A stretch of 64,000 nucleotides of DNA from RXIX01 sp003989075 (lineage in GTDB: Bacteria; Pseudomonadota; Gammaproteobacteria; Competibacterales; Competibacteraceae). Numbering within the stretch: position 1 is the first letter of the stretch; the number at the start of each line of letters is the position of its first letter. A model generated the notes under the pieces. That model was not told the DNA's origin. It made no database searches and saw nothing but the letters and a program-made list of their open reading frames with translations. Below, piece after piece: positions 24,882 through 38,301 of the stretch. A program made the translations under genes and the position numbers. The DNA lies in the NCBI GenBank assembly GCA_029780415.1, contig JAKOYN010000040.1, positions 5,580 to 69,579 on the forward strand. Direction: 5' to 3'.

Positions 24882-26042
24882 ATGCCCTACGATTTCGACC
24901 ACGCACCCGCGCGCCGCGACACCGACAGCCTGAAATGGCAACGCTACGGCACCGCACTGCCCCTGTGGGTAGCCGACATGGACTTTACCGCTCCGGAGCC
25001 GGTGCTGGCCGCATTGCAGGCGCGCATCGCCCATGGTGTATTCGGCTACGGTGCGCCACCGGTACACCTGAGCGAGACCGTCTGTGCCCGTCTGGCCACA
25101 CTGTACGGCTGGACGGTCACGGCGGACGATATCGTCTATCTGCCGGGGCTGGTGTGCGGGCTGAACGTGGTCTGCCGGGCGGTGGGTGACCCGGGCGATG
25201 CGGTGCTGGTGCAAACGCCGGTCTATCCACCCTTCCTGAGCGCGCCCGGCCATCAGGATCGGCGCCTGCTCACGGCGAAACTGGACGCGGAACAACGCGA
25301 CGGGCAGCTTTATTACCACTTCGACGATGCCGCCTTTGCCGCTGCCATCGACCCGGGTACCCGGCTGTTCATGCTCTGCCACCCGCATAATCCGGTCGGG
25401 CGCAGCTTTAACGTGAGCGAGTTGCAGCGGCTGGCGGCGATCTGTGAACGGCATGATCTGGTGGTGTGCTCGGATGAAATTCACGGCGATCTGCTGCTGG
25501 ACGGGCGGCGGCATATGCCCTTTGCCACCCTGGCCCCGGAAATCGCCCAGCGCTGCATCACCCTGATGGCGCCGAGCAAGACCTTCAACATCGCCGGGCT
25601 GGGCGCCAGTTTCGCCATCATTCAGAACCCGTCCCTGCGGCGGCGCTTCCAGCAGGCGATGCGCGGCATCGTGCCGGATGTAAATGTCCTCGCCCTGCAC
25701 GCCGCACTGGCCGCCTACCAGCACGGCGCGGACTGGCTGGACGAACTGCGGGTTTACCTGGCCGCCAATCGCGATTTCATGCTGGATTTCGTCAGGCGTC
25801 AGCTACCCGGCGTGCGCAGCACGGTACCGGAAGCAACCTATCTGGCCTGGCTGGATTGCCGTGGTGCGGGTCTGGAACAGCCACAGGCGTTCTTTCTGCA
25901 ACAGGCGGGCGTGGCGCTGAACGACGGCGCGACCTTTGGTCCGGGCGGCGCAGGATTTGTGCGGCTGAATTTTGGCTGCCCGCGCAGCACCCTCGCCGAG
26001 GGTCTGGAACGGATGCGGTGGGCATTGGCGACGCGGGCCTGA
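24882..26042 (+). CDS. patB: PatB/MalY-type PLP-dependent C-S lyase (cystathionine beta-lyase)
   Basis: A 386-residue fold-type I PLP enzyme. It opens MPYDFDHAPARRDTDSLKWQ with the PatB hallmark LPLWVADMDF. Other elements are VFGYGAPPVHLSETV, LCHPHNPVGRSF, VVCSDEIHGDLLL with the PLP-ring Asp, the Schiff-base lysine in MAPSKTFNIAGLG, and the substrate-carboxylate Arg in FVRLNFGCPRS. The family cleaves cystathionine and related thioethers to ammonia, pyruvate and a thiol. It is followed after 35 bases by an amino-acid exporter gene, possibly in the same operon. Confidence 0.95.
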   Translation: MPYDFDHAPARRDTDSLKWQRYGTALPLWVADMDFTAPEPVLAALQARIAHGVFGYGAPPVHLSETVCARLATLYGWTVTADDIVYLPGLVCGLNVVCRAVGDPGDAVLVQTPVYPPFLSAPGHQDRRLLTAKLDAEQRDGQLYYHFDDAAFAAAIDPGTRLFMLCHPHNPVGRSFNVSELQRLAAICERHDLVVCSDEIHGDLLLDGRRHMPFATLAPEIAQRCITLMAPSKTFNIAGLGASFAIIQNPSLRRRFQQAMRGIVPDVNVLALHAALAAYQHGADWLDELRVYLAANRDFMLDFVRRQLPGVRSTVPEATYLAWLDCRGAGLEQPQAFFLQQAGVALNDGATFGPGGAGFVRLNFGCPRSTLAEGLERMRWALATRA

Positions 26043-26077
26043 AGCATCACCGCTACCACCGCAGAGTCACCCCATTC

Positions 26078-26686
26078 ATGAACCCTGATTTAATGGCCGG
26101 ATTCCTGTCCGGCGCGGCCCTGATTATTGCCATCGGCGCCCAGAATTCCTTTGTCCTGCGTCAGGGCATCCGGCGTGAACATGTGCTGCCGATCGTGCTC
26201 GTCTGTTCCGGCGCAGACGTTCTCCTGATAGCGGCGGGCATTACCGGCCTTGGTGCATTGATTCAGTCAGTGCCCTTCCTTCTGGATGCGACCCGTTATG
26301 GCGGATCAGCCTTTTTAATAGCCTATGGACTGCTTGCCGCACGACGCGCACTGCAACCGCAACAGCTCACGGTCGATGCCAGCGTCGGGACTTCGCTCGG
26401 CGCGGCCATGGTCACCTGTCTTGCCTTCACGTTCCTGAATCCGCATGTGTACCTGGATACGGTGATCCTGCTGGGCTCCCTGGCCAATCAATGCGGAGAA
26501 CATGGACGCTGGGTGTTCGGCAGTGGGGCAGCGGCCGCCAGCTTCATCTGGTTTTTCGCCCTTGGCTATGGAGCTCGCCTGCTCGGTCCGCTCTTCCGCA
26601 AACCCCGTGCATGGCGGGTTCTGGATTCACTGATCGCCGTGATCATGCTGGGTCTGGGCATCATGCTGCTGCTCGGGGAAAACTAA
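26078..26686 (+). CDS. argO: LysE/ArgO family amino-acid exporter
   Basis: A 202-residue inner-membrane protein with about six hydrophobic segments. Family signatures are IIAIGAQNSFVLRQGIRREH near the N-terminus, FTFLNPHVYLDTVILLGSLA in the middle and ASFIWFFALGYGARLL. These match ArgO, the L-arginine exporter, as well as LysE. ATG 26078 gives the conserved N-terminus; the longer open frame runs back into patB and is not protein-like. Export of basic amino acids is known for the family; substrate choice here is inferred. Confidence 0.92.
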   Translation: MNPDLMAGFLSGAALIIAIGAQNSFVLRQGIRREHVLPIVLVCSGADVLLIAAGITGLGALIQSVPFLLDATRYGGSAFLIAYGLLAARRALQPQQLTVDASVGTSLGAAMVTCLAFTFLNPHVYLDTVILLGSLANQCGEHGRWVFGSGAAAASFIWFFALGYGARLLGPLFRKPRAWRVLDSLIAVIMLGLGIMLLLGEN

Positions 26687-26795
26687 GCGCGCGCAACGCT
26701 GTGCATCGGGCTTGAAGCATCAAGATGATGTGGCGATGGTCGCAGCGGATAAAATGCACAGCACCATCACCTTCTCGACCTGATCACAGCCCGCC

Positions 26796-27695
26796 ATGGC
26801 CATCCCCAGCTACGACTCTTGCATCTACCCGCTGCTGCAAACCCTGGCCGCCTATCCCGATGGCGCCAGGGTATCCGAGTTGCAGGATCGCACTGCTGAC
26901 CGGCTGGGCTTAAGCGCCGAGGAACGGGCGGAAATTCTGCCCAGCGGCGCCCAGATGGTGTTTCGCAACAGGATCGGCTGGGCGCATGATCGCCTCAAGC
27001 GCCAGCAGCTCTCGGAATCGCCCCGGCGCGGCTGGTGGCGGATCACCCCAACGGGCAGGCTGTTTCTCGCCGCACATCCCGATGGCATTGATGACGCCCT
27101 GCGCCTGCGTCTGGCCAGGCTCAGCGTGACCGACAACGGCGACATGGCCTCACATTCCGCGACCGATTCCGTGCCCGACAGCAGTCCGGAAGAGCGGATC
27201 GACGCTGCGGTAAAGGAACTGCACGACAGCGTTGCCAGGGATCTGCTTGAGCATATCGGCCAATGCACGCCGGCGTTCTTCGAGCGGCTGGTGCTCGACC
27301 TGCTGCACGCGCTCGGCTATGGCGTCAGCCGCAGCGACCTGCGGCAAACCGGGGGTCCTGGTGATGGCGGTATCGATGGCATCATCGCCCTGGACCGGCT
27401 GGGATTGGAGAAGGTGTATGTGCAGGCCAAGCGCTGGCAGAGCACCATCGGCAGTCCGCAACTGCACGAGTTCTACGGCGCACTCGCCGCACGCAAGGCC
27501 AGAAAGGGCGTGTTCATCACCACCTCGGACTTCAGCACCCAGGCCCGGGAATTCTCCAGGTCGGTAGCCGACGGCATCGTCCTGGTCAATGGCGCTGATC
27601 TGGCCCGGTTCATGATCGAAACCGGGGTGGGCGTGACCGTCAAGCGTCAGGTGCATATCGTCAGCATCGACAGTGACTATTTCGAAGACCTCTAA
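26796..27695 (+). CDS. mrr: Mrr-type restriction endonuclease
   Basis: A 299-residue protein with the Mrr layout. The N-terminal ~95 residues are a winged-helix DNA-recognition domain (YPLLQTLAAYPDGARVSEL, RIGWAHDRLKRQQL, RRGWWRITPTGRLFL). The C-terminal domain is a PD-(D/E)xK nuclease: FFERLVLDLLHALGYG, GPGDGGIDGII (catalytic Asp), VYVQAKRW (QxK) and GVFITTSDFSTQAREF. Mrr cuts DNA carrying foreign methylation and is also triggered by pressure stress. It is a lone gene, with no methylase nearby, as expected for a type IV enzyme. All catalytic residues are present. Confidence 0.95.
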   Translation: MAIPSYDSCIYPLLQTLAAYPDGARVSELQDRTADRLGLSAEERAEILPSGAQMVFRNRIGWAHDRLKRQQLSESPRRGWWRITPTGRLFLAAHPDGIDDALRLRLARLSVTDNGDMASHSATDSVPDSSPEERIDAAVKELHDSVARDLLEHIGQCTPAFFERLVLDLLHALGYGVSRSDLRQTGGPGDGGIDGIIALDRLGLEKVYVQAKRWQSTIGSPQLHEFYGALAARKARKGVFITTSDFSTQAREFSRSVADGIVLVNGADLARFMIETGVGVTVKRQVHIVSIDSDYFEDL

Positions 27696-27713
27696 GCCCG
27701 CGATAGGCAGCGA

Positions 27714-29612
27714 TCATCCACCTGCGCGAGCATCCAGTGCTTCCCAGCGTGCATAGGCGATAGTCAGTTCCGCTTCCAGCGCACGCAATTCCTCTGCCTG
27801 ACGCGCGATCGCCGCTGGCTCCTGCCTGTAGAACGCCGGGTCGGCGGTCTGGGCCTGCAGGGCCTGCTGGCGCTGCTCCAGTTGCTCAATCCGCTCTGGC
27901 AACTGCTCCAGCTCGCGCTGTTCCTTGTAGCTAAGCCGGGCCGGGGCAGCGGGTTTGGCTGCCTTTGGCGCGGGTGCTGGCGCAGATTTGACCTTGACCG
28001 GTAGCAGCGGATCGGGCGCTGCGCGCTGGCGCAGCCAGTCGCTGTAACCGCCGACATATTCACCGATACGCCCGTTATCCTCGAACACCAGGCAGCTGGT
28101 CACCACGCTATCGAGAAACGCCCGGTCATGGCTGACCAGCAGCAGCGTGCCGCTGTACTCCAGCAGCAATTCCTCCAGCAGTTCCAGCGTTTCCAGATCC
28201 AGATCATTGGTCGGCTCGTCCATCACCAATAGATTGGCCGGCTGACTGAACAGCCGCGCCAACAGCAGGCGGTTGCGCTCACCGCCGGACAGCGACTTGA
28301 CCGGCGAACGCGCCCGCTGTGCACTGAACAGAAAATCACCCAGATAGCTGATCACATGGCGGCGCTGGCCGTTGATCTCCAGGGTTTCCCGACCTTCGGC
28401 GAGGTTGTCGAGCACACTGCGCTCAGGGTCGAGACGCTCGCGCAACTGATCGAAATAGGCAAGCTCCAGCCGTGTGCCAAGGCGTACCGTGCCGCTATCC
28501 GGCGTCAACCGCCCCAGCAGCAACTGCAACAGGGTGGTCTTGCCGGAACCATTCGGACCGATCAAGCCAACGCGATCGCCACGCATGATCCGCACCGAGA
28601 AATCACGAATCAACGGCGTGTCGCGCCAGGCATAGCGGACATCCTGCGCCTCAATGACCAGCCGGCCGGACGCTTCGGACTGTTCCAGCTCGAAACTGGC
28701 CTTGCCGAGCTGTTCGCGCCGCTGGCGACGTTCATCGCGCAAGGCCAACAGGGCGCGCACCCGGCCTTCATTACGGGTCCGCCGCGCCTTGATACCCTGG
28801 CGAATCCACACCTCTTCCTGGGCCAGAACCTTATCGAACTTGGCGTTATGGCGGGTTTCGATCTCCAGCAGGGCCGCCTTCTTCTCCTGAAACTGGGCAT
28901 AATCACCCGGCCATGAGGTCAGCACGCCCCGATCCAGTTCCAGCAAACGGGTGGCCAAGCGCTGCAACAGGGCCCGGTCATGGGTGATAAACAGCAGACC
29001 GCCGCGAAATTGTAGCAACTCCTCTTCCAGCCACTGAATGGTGTCCAGATCCAGATGGTTGGTCGGTTCATCAAGCAGCAGCAGATCCGGCTCGCTGACC
29101 AGCGCCCGGCCCAGCAGCACCCGCCGCCGCCAGCCACCGGACAACTCGGCCAGCGGCGTATCCGCCGGCAAGCGCAAACGGCTGAGAATGGCCTCGGTGC
29201 GCTGCTGCCAGCGCCAGCCCTCGCGCGCTTCCAGTTCATGCTGCAGGCGTTCCACCCGGCGCAACCGCTCCGGCGCGGCATCGTGGACCAGGGCGGTAGC
29301 CGCCTCGTGATACTCCGCCAGCAGCGCGCCCAGCCCTTCCAGACCGCCGGCAACCACTTCGAACACGGTCGCCGTGGTGTCAGCGGGCAATTCCTGGGAC
29401 AGAGTGGCCAGACGCAGGCCGGGCTGGCGCCAGATCTCGCCACTGTCAGGCTGAATCTCGGCAGCCAGCAGGCGCAGCAGGGTGGTCTTGCCCGTGCCGT
29501 TGCGACCAATCAGACAGACCCGCTCGCCAGGATCAATCTGGAAGCTGGCCTGATCGAGCAGCGCTTCGGCACCGAAGGCAATGGAAACGTTGTCAACGCT
29601 CAAAAGTGGCAT
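27714..29612 (-). CDS. uup: ABC-F ATPase Uup
   Basis: A 632-residue soluble protein with two ATPase domains: GRNGTGKTTLLRLLA and LSGGWRRRVLLGRAL with LLLDEPTNHLDLDT in the first, GPNGSGKTTLLQLLL and LSGGERNRLLLARLF with LLVMDEPTNDLDLET in the second. The C-terminal ~90 residues (LSYKEQRELEQLPERIEQLE) form the coiled-coil DNA-binding domain that distinguishes Uup from EttA and YheS. Family members act on ribosomes or DNA intermediates; Uup loss increases precise transposon excision. No membrane domains, so not a transporter. Confidence 0.96.
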   Translation of the reverse strand: MPLLSVDNVSIAFGAEALLDQASFQIDPGERVCLIGRNGTGKTTLLRLLAAEIQPDSGEIWRQPGLRLATLSQELPADTTATVFEVVAGGLEGLGALLAEYHEAATALVHDAAPERLRRVERLQHELEAREGWRWQQRTEAILSRLRLPADTPLAELSGGWRRRVLLGRALVSEPDLLLLDEPTNHLDLDTIQWLEEELLQFRGGLLFITHDRALLQRLATRLLELDRGVLTSWPGDYAQFQEKKAALLEIETRHNAKFDKVLAQEEVWIRQGIKARRTRNEGRVRALLALRDERRQRREQLGKASFELEQSEASGRLVIEAQDVRYAWRDTPLIRDFSVRIMRGDRVGLIGPNGSGKTTLLQLLLGRLTPDSGTVRLGTRLELAYFDQLRERLDPERSVLDNLAEGRETLEINGQRRHVISYLGDFLFSAQRARSPVKSLSGGERNRLLLARLFSQPANLLVMDEPTNDLDLETLELLEELLLEYSGTLLLVSHDRAFLDSVVTSCLVFEDNGRIGEYVGGYSDWLRQRAAPDPLLPVKVKSAPAPAPKAAKPAAPARLSYKEQRELEQLPERIEQLEQRQQALQAQTADPAFYRQEPAAIARQAEELRALEAELTIAYARWEALDARAGG

Positions 29613-30029
29613 CTGTCAATCAACTCACCATGACCGGGCGTGCTGAGCCCGATGCAGCAGGAAACAGTAATCCGCCGACACACGCAACAGGGCCAATTCC
29701 CCGGCAGGCTGGTGGAAATGTTTAACTTACCGTAGATGCCCCGTCAGCAGCGGAACATCCTGTTGGTACCGTACTCGGCAAAAGACCGGGTCGGATGGAA
29801 ACGGCCCGCGACTCTGGCCTACATTGAATTTGGAATTTGCCAGGCTGATAAATCTCCAGCGCGAGTGTTACTGCCCATAACCAGACCTTACAGTAGCATA
29901 GCGATGCCCACAGCCTGGAGCTGCTCATTGTGCAGACTGGCCGCAACCGCCATACCGTACTGAACTATGCTTTCCTCTACCATCAAACAACGCTGGACAT
30001 CGTGACAGAAAGATTCTGGGAGCATTCTG
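29613..30029. other. Intergenic region upstream of the PhnD-like gene
   Basis: About 417 bases between divergent genes. Open frames here on both strands overlap each other and lack ribosome sites. It should hold promoters for uup (left) and the PhnD-kinase pair (right), but I cannot place them with confidence. Confidence 0.5.
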
Positions 30030-30866
30030 ATGAAAAGATTATTCATGGCTCTGGCCATTATGGCGCTGGGCTCGACGGTTACACTGGCAGCCAGCGTCAC
30101 ATACCGATTTTCTCCGGTCAATCAGTGGGATATAACCAAAACAGCGTCCTATTGGAACCCGATTGTGCAATACGTGGAAGAAAAAAGCGGGGTACAGCTG
30201 GAACTCAAGATCGGCCGCACTTCTGCTGACACGACCAGCTATGTGCTGGCAGGGGAAGTGGAGTTCGTATTTTCCAATCACCTGTTTTCGCCAGAACGCG
30301 AGGCGCTGGGCTGGAAGGTATTCGGGCGGCGCAACATGCCGCAATTGTACGGACAAATCGCCGTACCCGAGGATTCTCCAATCCGCAAACTGGAGGATCT
30401 GCAGGACAAGACGGTCGTTTTTGCCGGCCCCGAGGCGTTCATCGGCTACAAGGTGACCTACGCCGAACTGCTCTCGCGCGGCATCCAGGTTAAAACCAGC
30501 TTCGGCGGCAACCAGAACGCAGCCTTTGCCCAGATGTTTTCCGGCAAGGCCGATGCCACGGGCAGCAATTCGATGCTGATCGAGGGCTATGCCAAACGCG
30601 AGAACAAGCAGTTCCGCATCCTGTGGACGTCCGAGGGCTACCACGATCTGGCGCTGATGGCATCCAGCAAGGTGCCGGAAAAGGATGTGCAGGCCGTGGC
30701 CCAGGCCTTTTTCAGCATGCACAATGATCCGGTGGGTCAGGAGATTCTGCGCAAGGCTTCTGAAACCGTGGGCCTGAGCAGCGACGCCTACTTCGTCCCG
30801 GCCACGGCAGCCGATTATGTATCGTACCGCCATTTCTACCAGACGGCTCCGACCGTGCTGCGCTGA
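30030..30866 (+). CDS. PhnD-like phosph(on)ate-type periplasmic binding protein
   Basis: A 278-residue exported protein. Signal peptide MKRLFMALAIMALGSTVTLA with cleavage near AAS. The mature part matches the PhnD/TauA-like oxyanion-binding family: FSPVNQWDITKTASYWNPIV, LKIGRTSADTTSYVLAGEVE, LEDLQDKTVVFAGPEAFIGY, and SGKADATGSNSMLIEG. There is no permease or ATPase gene alongside; instead a hybrid histidine kinase follows 17 bases later. That pairing suggests it acts as a soluble ligand-sensing subunit of the kinase rather than in uptake. GGGAG precedes the ATG. Confidence 0.88.
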   Translation: MKRLFMALAIMALGSTVTLAASVTYRFSPVNQWDITKTASYWNPIVQYVEEKSGVQLELKIGRTSADTTSYVLAGEVEFVFSNHLFSPEREALGWKVFGRRNMPQLYGQIAVPEDSPIRKLEDLQDKTVVFAGPEAFIGYKVTYAELLSRGIQVKTSFGGNQNAAFAQMFSGKADATGSNSMLIEGYAKRENKQFRILWTSEGYHDLALMASSKVPEKDVQAVAQAFFSMHNDPVGQEILRKASETVGLSSDAYFVPATAADYVSYRHFYQTAPTVLR

Positions 30867-30883
30867 CTTGACTGACTACGGAC

Positions 30884-32953
<2,070 letters not shown>

Positions 32954-33113
32954 CAGCCCGCCAGGACTTTCCTTCAGCGCTGCCATGACATAGCGGTGGC
33001 CCGGATACATCCCTGCTCCTCGCAGGCCCGTATTGCCGGCAACGTCCGCTGCCACGGCCGTCTGGTCATCCTGCCGCCGCATGAACTGCGACATCCCCTG
33101 AACAGTTCTTGAA

Positions 33114-35270
<2,157 letters not shown>

Positions 35271-35450
35271 TTGCCCTCCCGGTCGGGATCACAGCATCAA
35301 TAACAGTCCTCTCCGCTGGAGCGAGCGACCGTGTTCACTGAAACTGCTGGTCCCCAAGCGGGATCGCTGATTCCGTTGGCATTGGCCGCCCTCTCCCCAG
35401 GGGAAGAGAGCATGAACCACAGACCAGCAGCTAAAGGGTGAAGATCGATC

Positions 35451-36683
35451 CTACTCGCTGAACGCGCGCATCGTCGTGCTGACCTCGCCGGGTCCGATCA
35501 CGGTGATGCCACCCTCGGTGACCTGGTACAGGCGCCGATCCTGCTCCGGGTCATAACCGATGCGCGCACCGGCCTCGATGATGTTGTACTGACCGATGAT
35601 GGTCCGCCGCAGCCGCGCACCGCGCTTGATCCAGACATAATCCTGAATCACGCAATCCTCCAGCTCAACATCGTCCTCGATGATCACTTCGCGGCGAATC
35701 ATGCAGTTGCGGATTGAGGCTGAATGCACCAGCGAGCCGGCGGCGATCACGCTGTTGTGAATATGGGCGTCGATGATCCGCGCCACCGGTCCCTGATAAT
35801 TACTGGAAAAAATCCGCCACTGCGGGTTGAACACGTCAAAGCGCGGCGTCAGCCCGAGCAGATCCTGATGGGCGTTGAAATAGGCGTCCAGGGTACCGAC
35901 ATCGCGCCAGTAGGCCGGCTCTTCGTAGGACTTCACCCCCGGTACCCGATTGGTAGCAAAGTCGTAGGCAAACAGCCGGTGACTGTCCTTGAGCTTGGGC
36001 AATACATGGTGGCCGAAGTCGTGTTCACCACGACGATTGGCTTCCTTGAGGGCATCGACCAGCACCTTGGCGTTGAACAGGTAGTTGCCCATCGAAGCGT
36101 AGGCGCGCGTCGGATCGGAGGGCATGGGCGCCGGGTTGAGCGGCTTTTCCTGGAATTCGTTGACCCGGCCGGCGTGGTCAGCGGCGATGACGCCAAAGGA
36201 CTTGGCCTCGTCCAGCGGCACTGGCAGCGCCGCGACCGTGACGTCAGCTTCGCGCTCCAGATGAAAATCCACCATCTGCTGAATGTCCATGCGATAGATA
36301 TGGTCGGCGCCAAACACCAGCACCAGATCCGGATCGTGCAACTGGATCAGGTTCAGGTTCTGGTAGACGGCATCCGCAGTACCCTGGAACCAGTCGCCAC
36401 CGCTGAGCATCTGCGGCGGCACCACGGTCACGAATTCCTCATTGCGCATCGGCGATACCACCCAGGCCTTGCGCACATGCTCGATCAGCGACTGGGACTT
36501 GTACTGCACCAGCAGGTAGATCGACTGGATGCGGGCATTGAGCAGGTTGCTCAGCACGAAGTCGACGATCCGATAGCGGCTCCCAAAGGGCAGCGACGGC
36601 TTGGAACTGGCGGTGGTCAGCGGCTGCAGGCGCGAGCCTTCGCCACCGGCCATTACAAACGCAAGAACTTTGGGTTGTTTCAT
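35451..36683 (-). CDS. glgC: Glucose-1-phosphate adenylyltransferase GlgC
   Basis: A 410-residue enzyme making ADP-glucose from glucose-1-phosphate and ATP, normally the controlled step of glycogen synthesis. N-terminal VMAGGEGSRLQPLTTASSKP is the nucleotidyltransferase loop with the catalytic Lys; FGSRYRIVDFVLSNLLNA, VLVFGADHIYRMD and FQEKPLNP follow. The C-terminal part is a left-handed beta-helix (IHNSVIAAGSLVHSASIRNC). The start overlaps the maltokinase stop by four bases (36680-36683), showing translational coupling. Presence next to glgE suggests ADP-glucose also feeds maltose-1-phosphate formation. Confidence 0.97.
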   Translation of the reverse strand: MKQPKVLAFVMAGGEGSRLQPLTTASSKPSLPFGSRYRIVDFVLSNLLNARIQSIYLLVQYKSQSLIEHVRKAWVVSPMRNEEFVTVVPPQMLSGGDWFQGTADAVYQNLNLIQLHDPDLVLVFGADHIYRMDIQQMVDFHLEREADVTVAALPVPLDEAKSFGVIAADHAGRVNEFQEKPLNPAPMPSDPTRAYASMGNYLFNAKVLVDALKEANRRGEHDFGHHVLPKLKDSHRLFAYDFATNRVPGVKSYEEPAYWRDVGTLDAYFNAHQDLLGLTPRFDVFNPQWRIFSSNYQGPVARIIDAHIHNSVIAAGSLVHSASIRNCMIRREVIIEDDVELEDCVIQDYVWIKRGARLRRTIIGQYNIIEAGARIGYDPEQDRRLYQVTEGGITVIGPGEVSTTMRAFSE

Positions 36684-38287
36684 CGCGGCACTTCCTTCAT
36701 TGTCAGGGACAGCAGTTCACACAATCCCCCGAGAGGAATCACAAGCCAGTCGGGGCGGTTATCCAATTCGTAGCGCAGTTCGTAACTGGCCTTTTCCAGG
36801 GTCAGCAGCTCCAGCAGGGCCTGGACTTGCCAGGGATCGTCCGGATCGCTGGCGCAACCCCGCGCGGCTTGGGCATAGCCTTCCAGGAACGCGCTGCGGG
36901 CCTGCTCCTCCCACACCCGGACATGGGGCGCGAGCAGTTGCCATTGGCCCATGCCCGCAGTGGTCGCCTGGCGCAGCGCAGCGTGCGCGGCATAATTGAA
37001 CGAGCGCAACAGACCCACCACATCGCGCAACGGCGTGTGCTTGGCGCGCCGCTCCTCTAAAGGCCGCAATGGCTCGCCCTCGAAATCAATGATGATGACA
37101 TCATCCCCGACCAGCAGCACCTGGCCGAGGTGATAATCACCGTGGCAGCGGGTTTTCATAGGCAGCGGATCACTGATCGCCGGGGCCACGCAGCGCGCCA
37201 GCACAGCCTCGCGCGCATCCAGCACTGTCGTAGCCAGAACCCGCATCGATTCCGGCAGCCCGCTCCGCGCCAACTCCAGCCAATCCAGCGTCGTGGCCAA
37301 CTCACTGCGAATCCGCGTGCTCCACGCCTCAAGATCCGCCACCGTGATCGGCTCGGGATCAAAGGCCGGATCACCCGTGTGCAGCGCCAGAACCCGGTGC
37401 AGCTCGCCAGTGCGGCGGCCCAGGGTCGCGGCGAAGCGCCGATACCGGCCATGCACCTGCCCGTCCGCCGCGCGCAGCGCATCCGGCTGCTGCAGGCAGT
37501 CACCCAGGAAGCACCGCAGATAGTCCTGGGTGTAGCTCCAAGCATCGCCCTGATTGTCAATAAAGCCCTGCACCAGGGCCAGCGCGATGACCGTACCGTT
37601 GCCGTCCGCGTATTCCAGGGCGCCGGCCAGCGGCGCGACGTTGCCAAATCCGGCGACATCGCTCAGGAAACGGCCCATCTCCAGTTCGGGGTTGATGCCC
37701 GCCCGCAGGCGTCGATAAACCTTGAGCAGCATGCGGCCACCGATGTTGAGCGTAGCGTTGCTGCTATCCAGGGACAGGCATTTGACCGACAGGGACCCGG
37801 GCGCCTCACCGGCCCACTGGCGAAAAACGCGCGTTGAGGAGAACTTCAGCCAGCCCTCACCCAGCGGGATGCGGACGTTGCCGGCCATCATCCTGAGAAT
37901 CGACTGGCTGAAGGCTTCACGGGCACAGGCATCGTAGAGCAGACCGATCCGCGCCCCGATCCGCACCCGGGCCAGCGTGCAGGACCTTGGCGGGCGCGGC
38001 TGGTCATCGCCTTCATCATCCCAGGCCAGTGCCAGCGGCAGCCCGTAATCCTGCGGCTCTGCCTGGCCGGCCAGCCAGACCCGAATGCGCGCCAGCAGCC
38101 ACCCGGCCTGATCGAACCCGATGTCATGGCAGTCGCATTCCACCCGCTCGATGCACCCGCCCTTGCCGGCGAACCAGCGCTGCGTCGACAGGAACATGGA
38201 CAGCGCCTGAGCAAGGGCGACGGACACGATCGGGTCGCGCCACCCCTCGGCGCCAGCCAGATCAATGATCCTGTCGCCTGGTTCCAC
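36680..38287 (-). CDS. mak: Maltokinase (Mak/Pep2)
   Basis: A 535-residue kinase that phosphorylates maltose to maltose-1-phosphate, the substrate of GlgE. It has the aminoglycoside-phosphotransferase-like catalytic core: RCHGDYHLGQVLLVGDDVII (catalytic Asp) and IDFEGEPLRPLEERRAKHTP (Mg-binding Asp), then RDVVGLLRSFNYA. The N-terminal cap contains QRWFAGKGGCIERVE, typical of maltokinases (the RWF.GKG pattern). Starts at GTG 38287, preceded by GGGAGGA. It is 14 bases downstream of glgE. In many genomes it is fused to or beside trehalose synthase TreS; that gene is absent here. Confidence 0.93.
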   Translation of the reverse strand: MEPGDRIIDLAGAEGWRDPIVSVALAQALSMFLSTQRWFAGKGGCIERVECDCHDIGFDQAGWLLARIRVWLAGQAEPQDYGLPLALAWDDEGDDQPRPPRSCTLARVRIGARIGLLYDACAREAFSQSILRMMAGNVRIPLGEGWLKFSSTRVFRQWAGEAPGSLSVKCLSLDSSNATLNIGGRMLLKVYRRLRAGINPELEMGRFLSDVAGFGNVAPLAGALEYADGNGTVIALALVQGFIDNQGDAWSYTQDYLRCFLGDCLQQPDALRAADGQVHGRYRRFAATLGRRTGELHRVLALHTGDPAFDPEPITVADLEAWSTRIRSELATTLDWLELARSGLPESMRVLATTVLDAREAVLARCVAPAISDPLPMKTRCHGDYHLGQVLLVGDDVIIIDFEGEPLRPLEERRAKHTPLRDVVGLLRSFNYAAHAALRQATTAGMGQWQLLAPHVRVWEEQARSAFLEGYAQAARGCASDPDDPWQVQALLELLTLEKASYELRYELDNRPDWLVIPLGGLCELLSLTMKEVPR

Positions 38288-38301
38288 GCTGTCCTCCCGC
38301 C

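Noticed and set aside
29722..29963. Overlapping ~75-residue open frames on both strands
   Set aside because: They lack ribosome sites, overlap each other and have random composition; region treated as intergenic.
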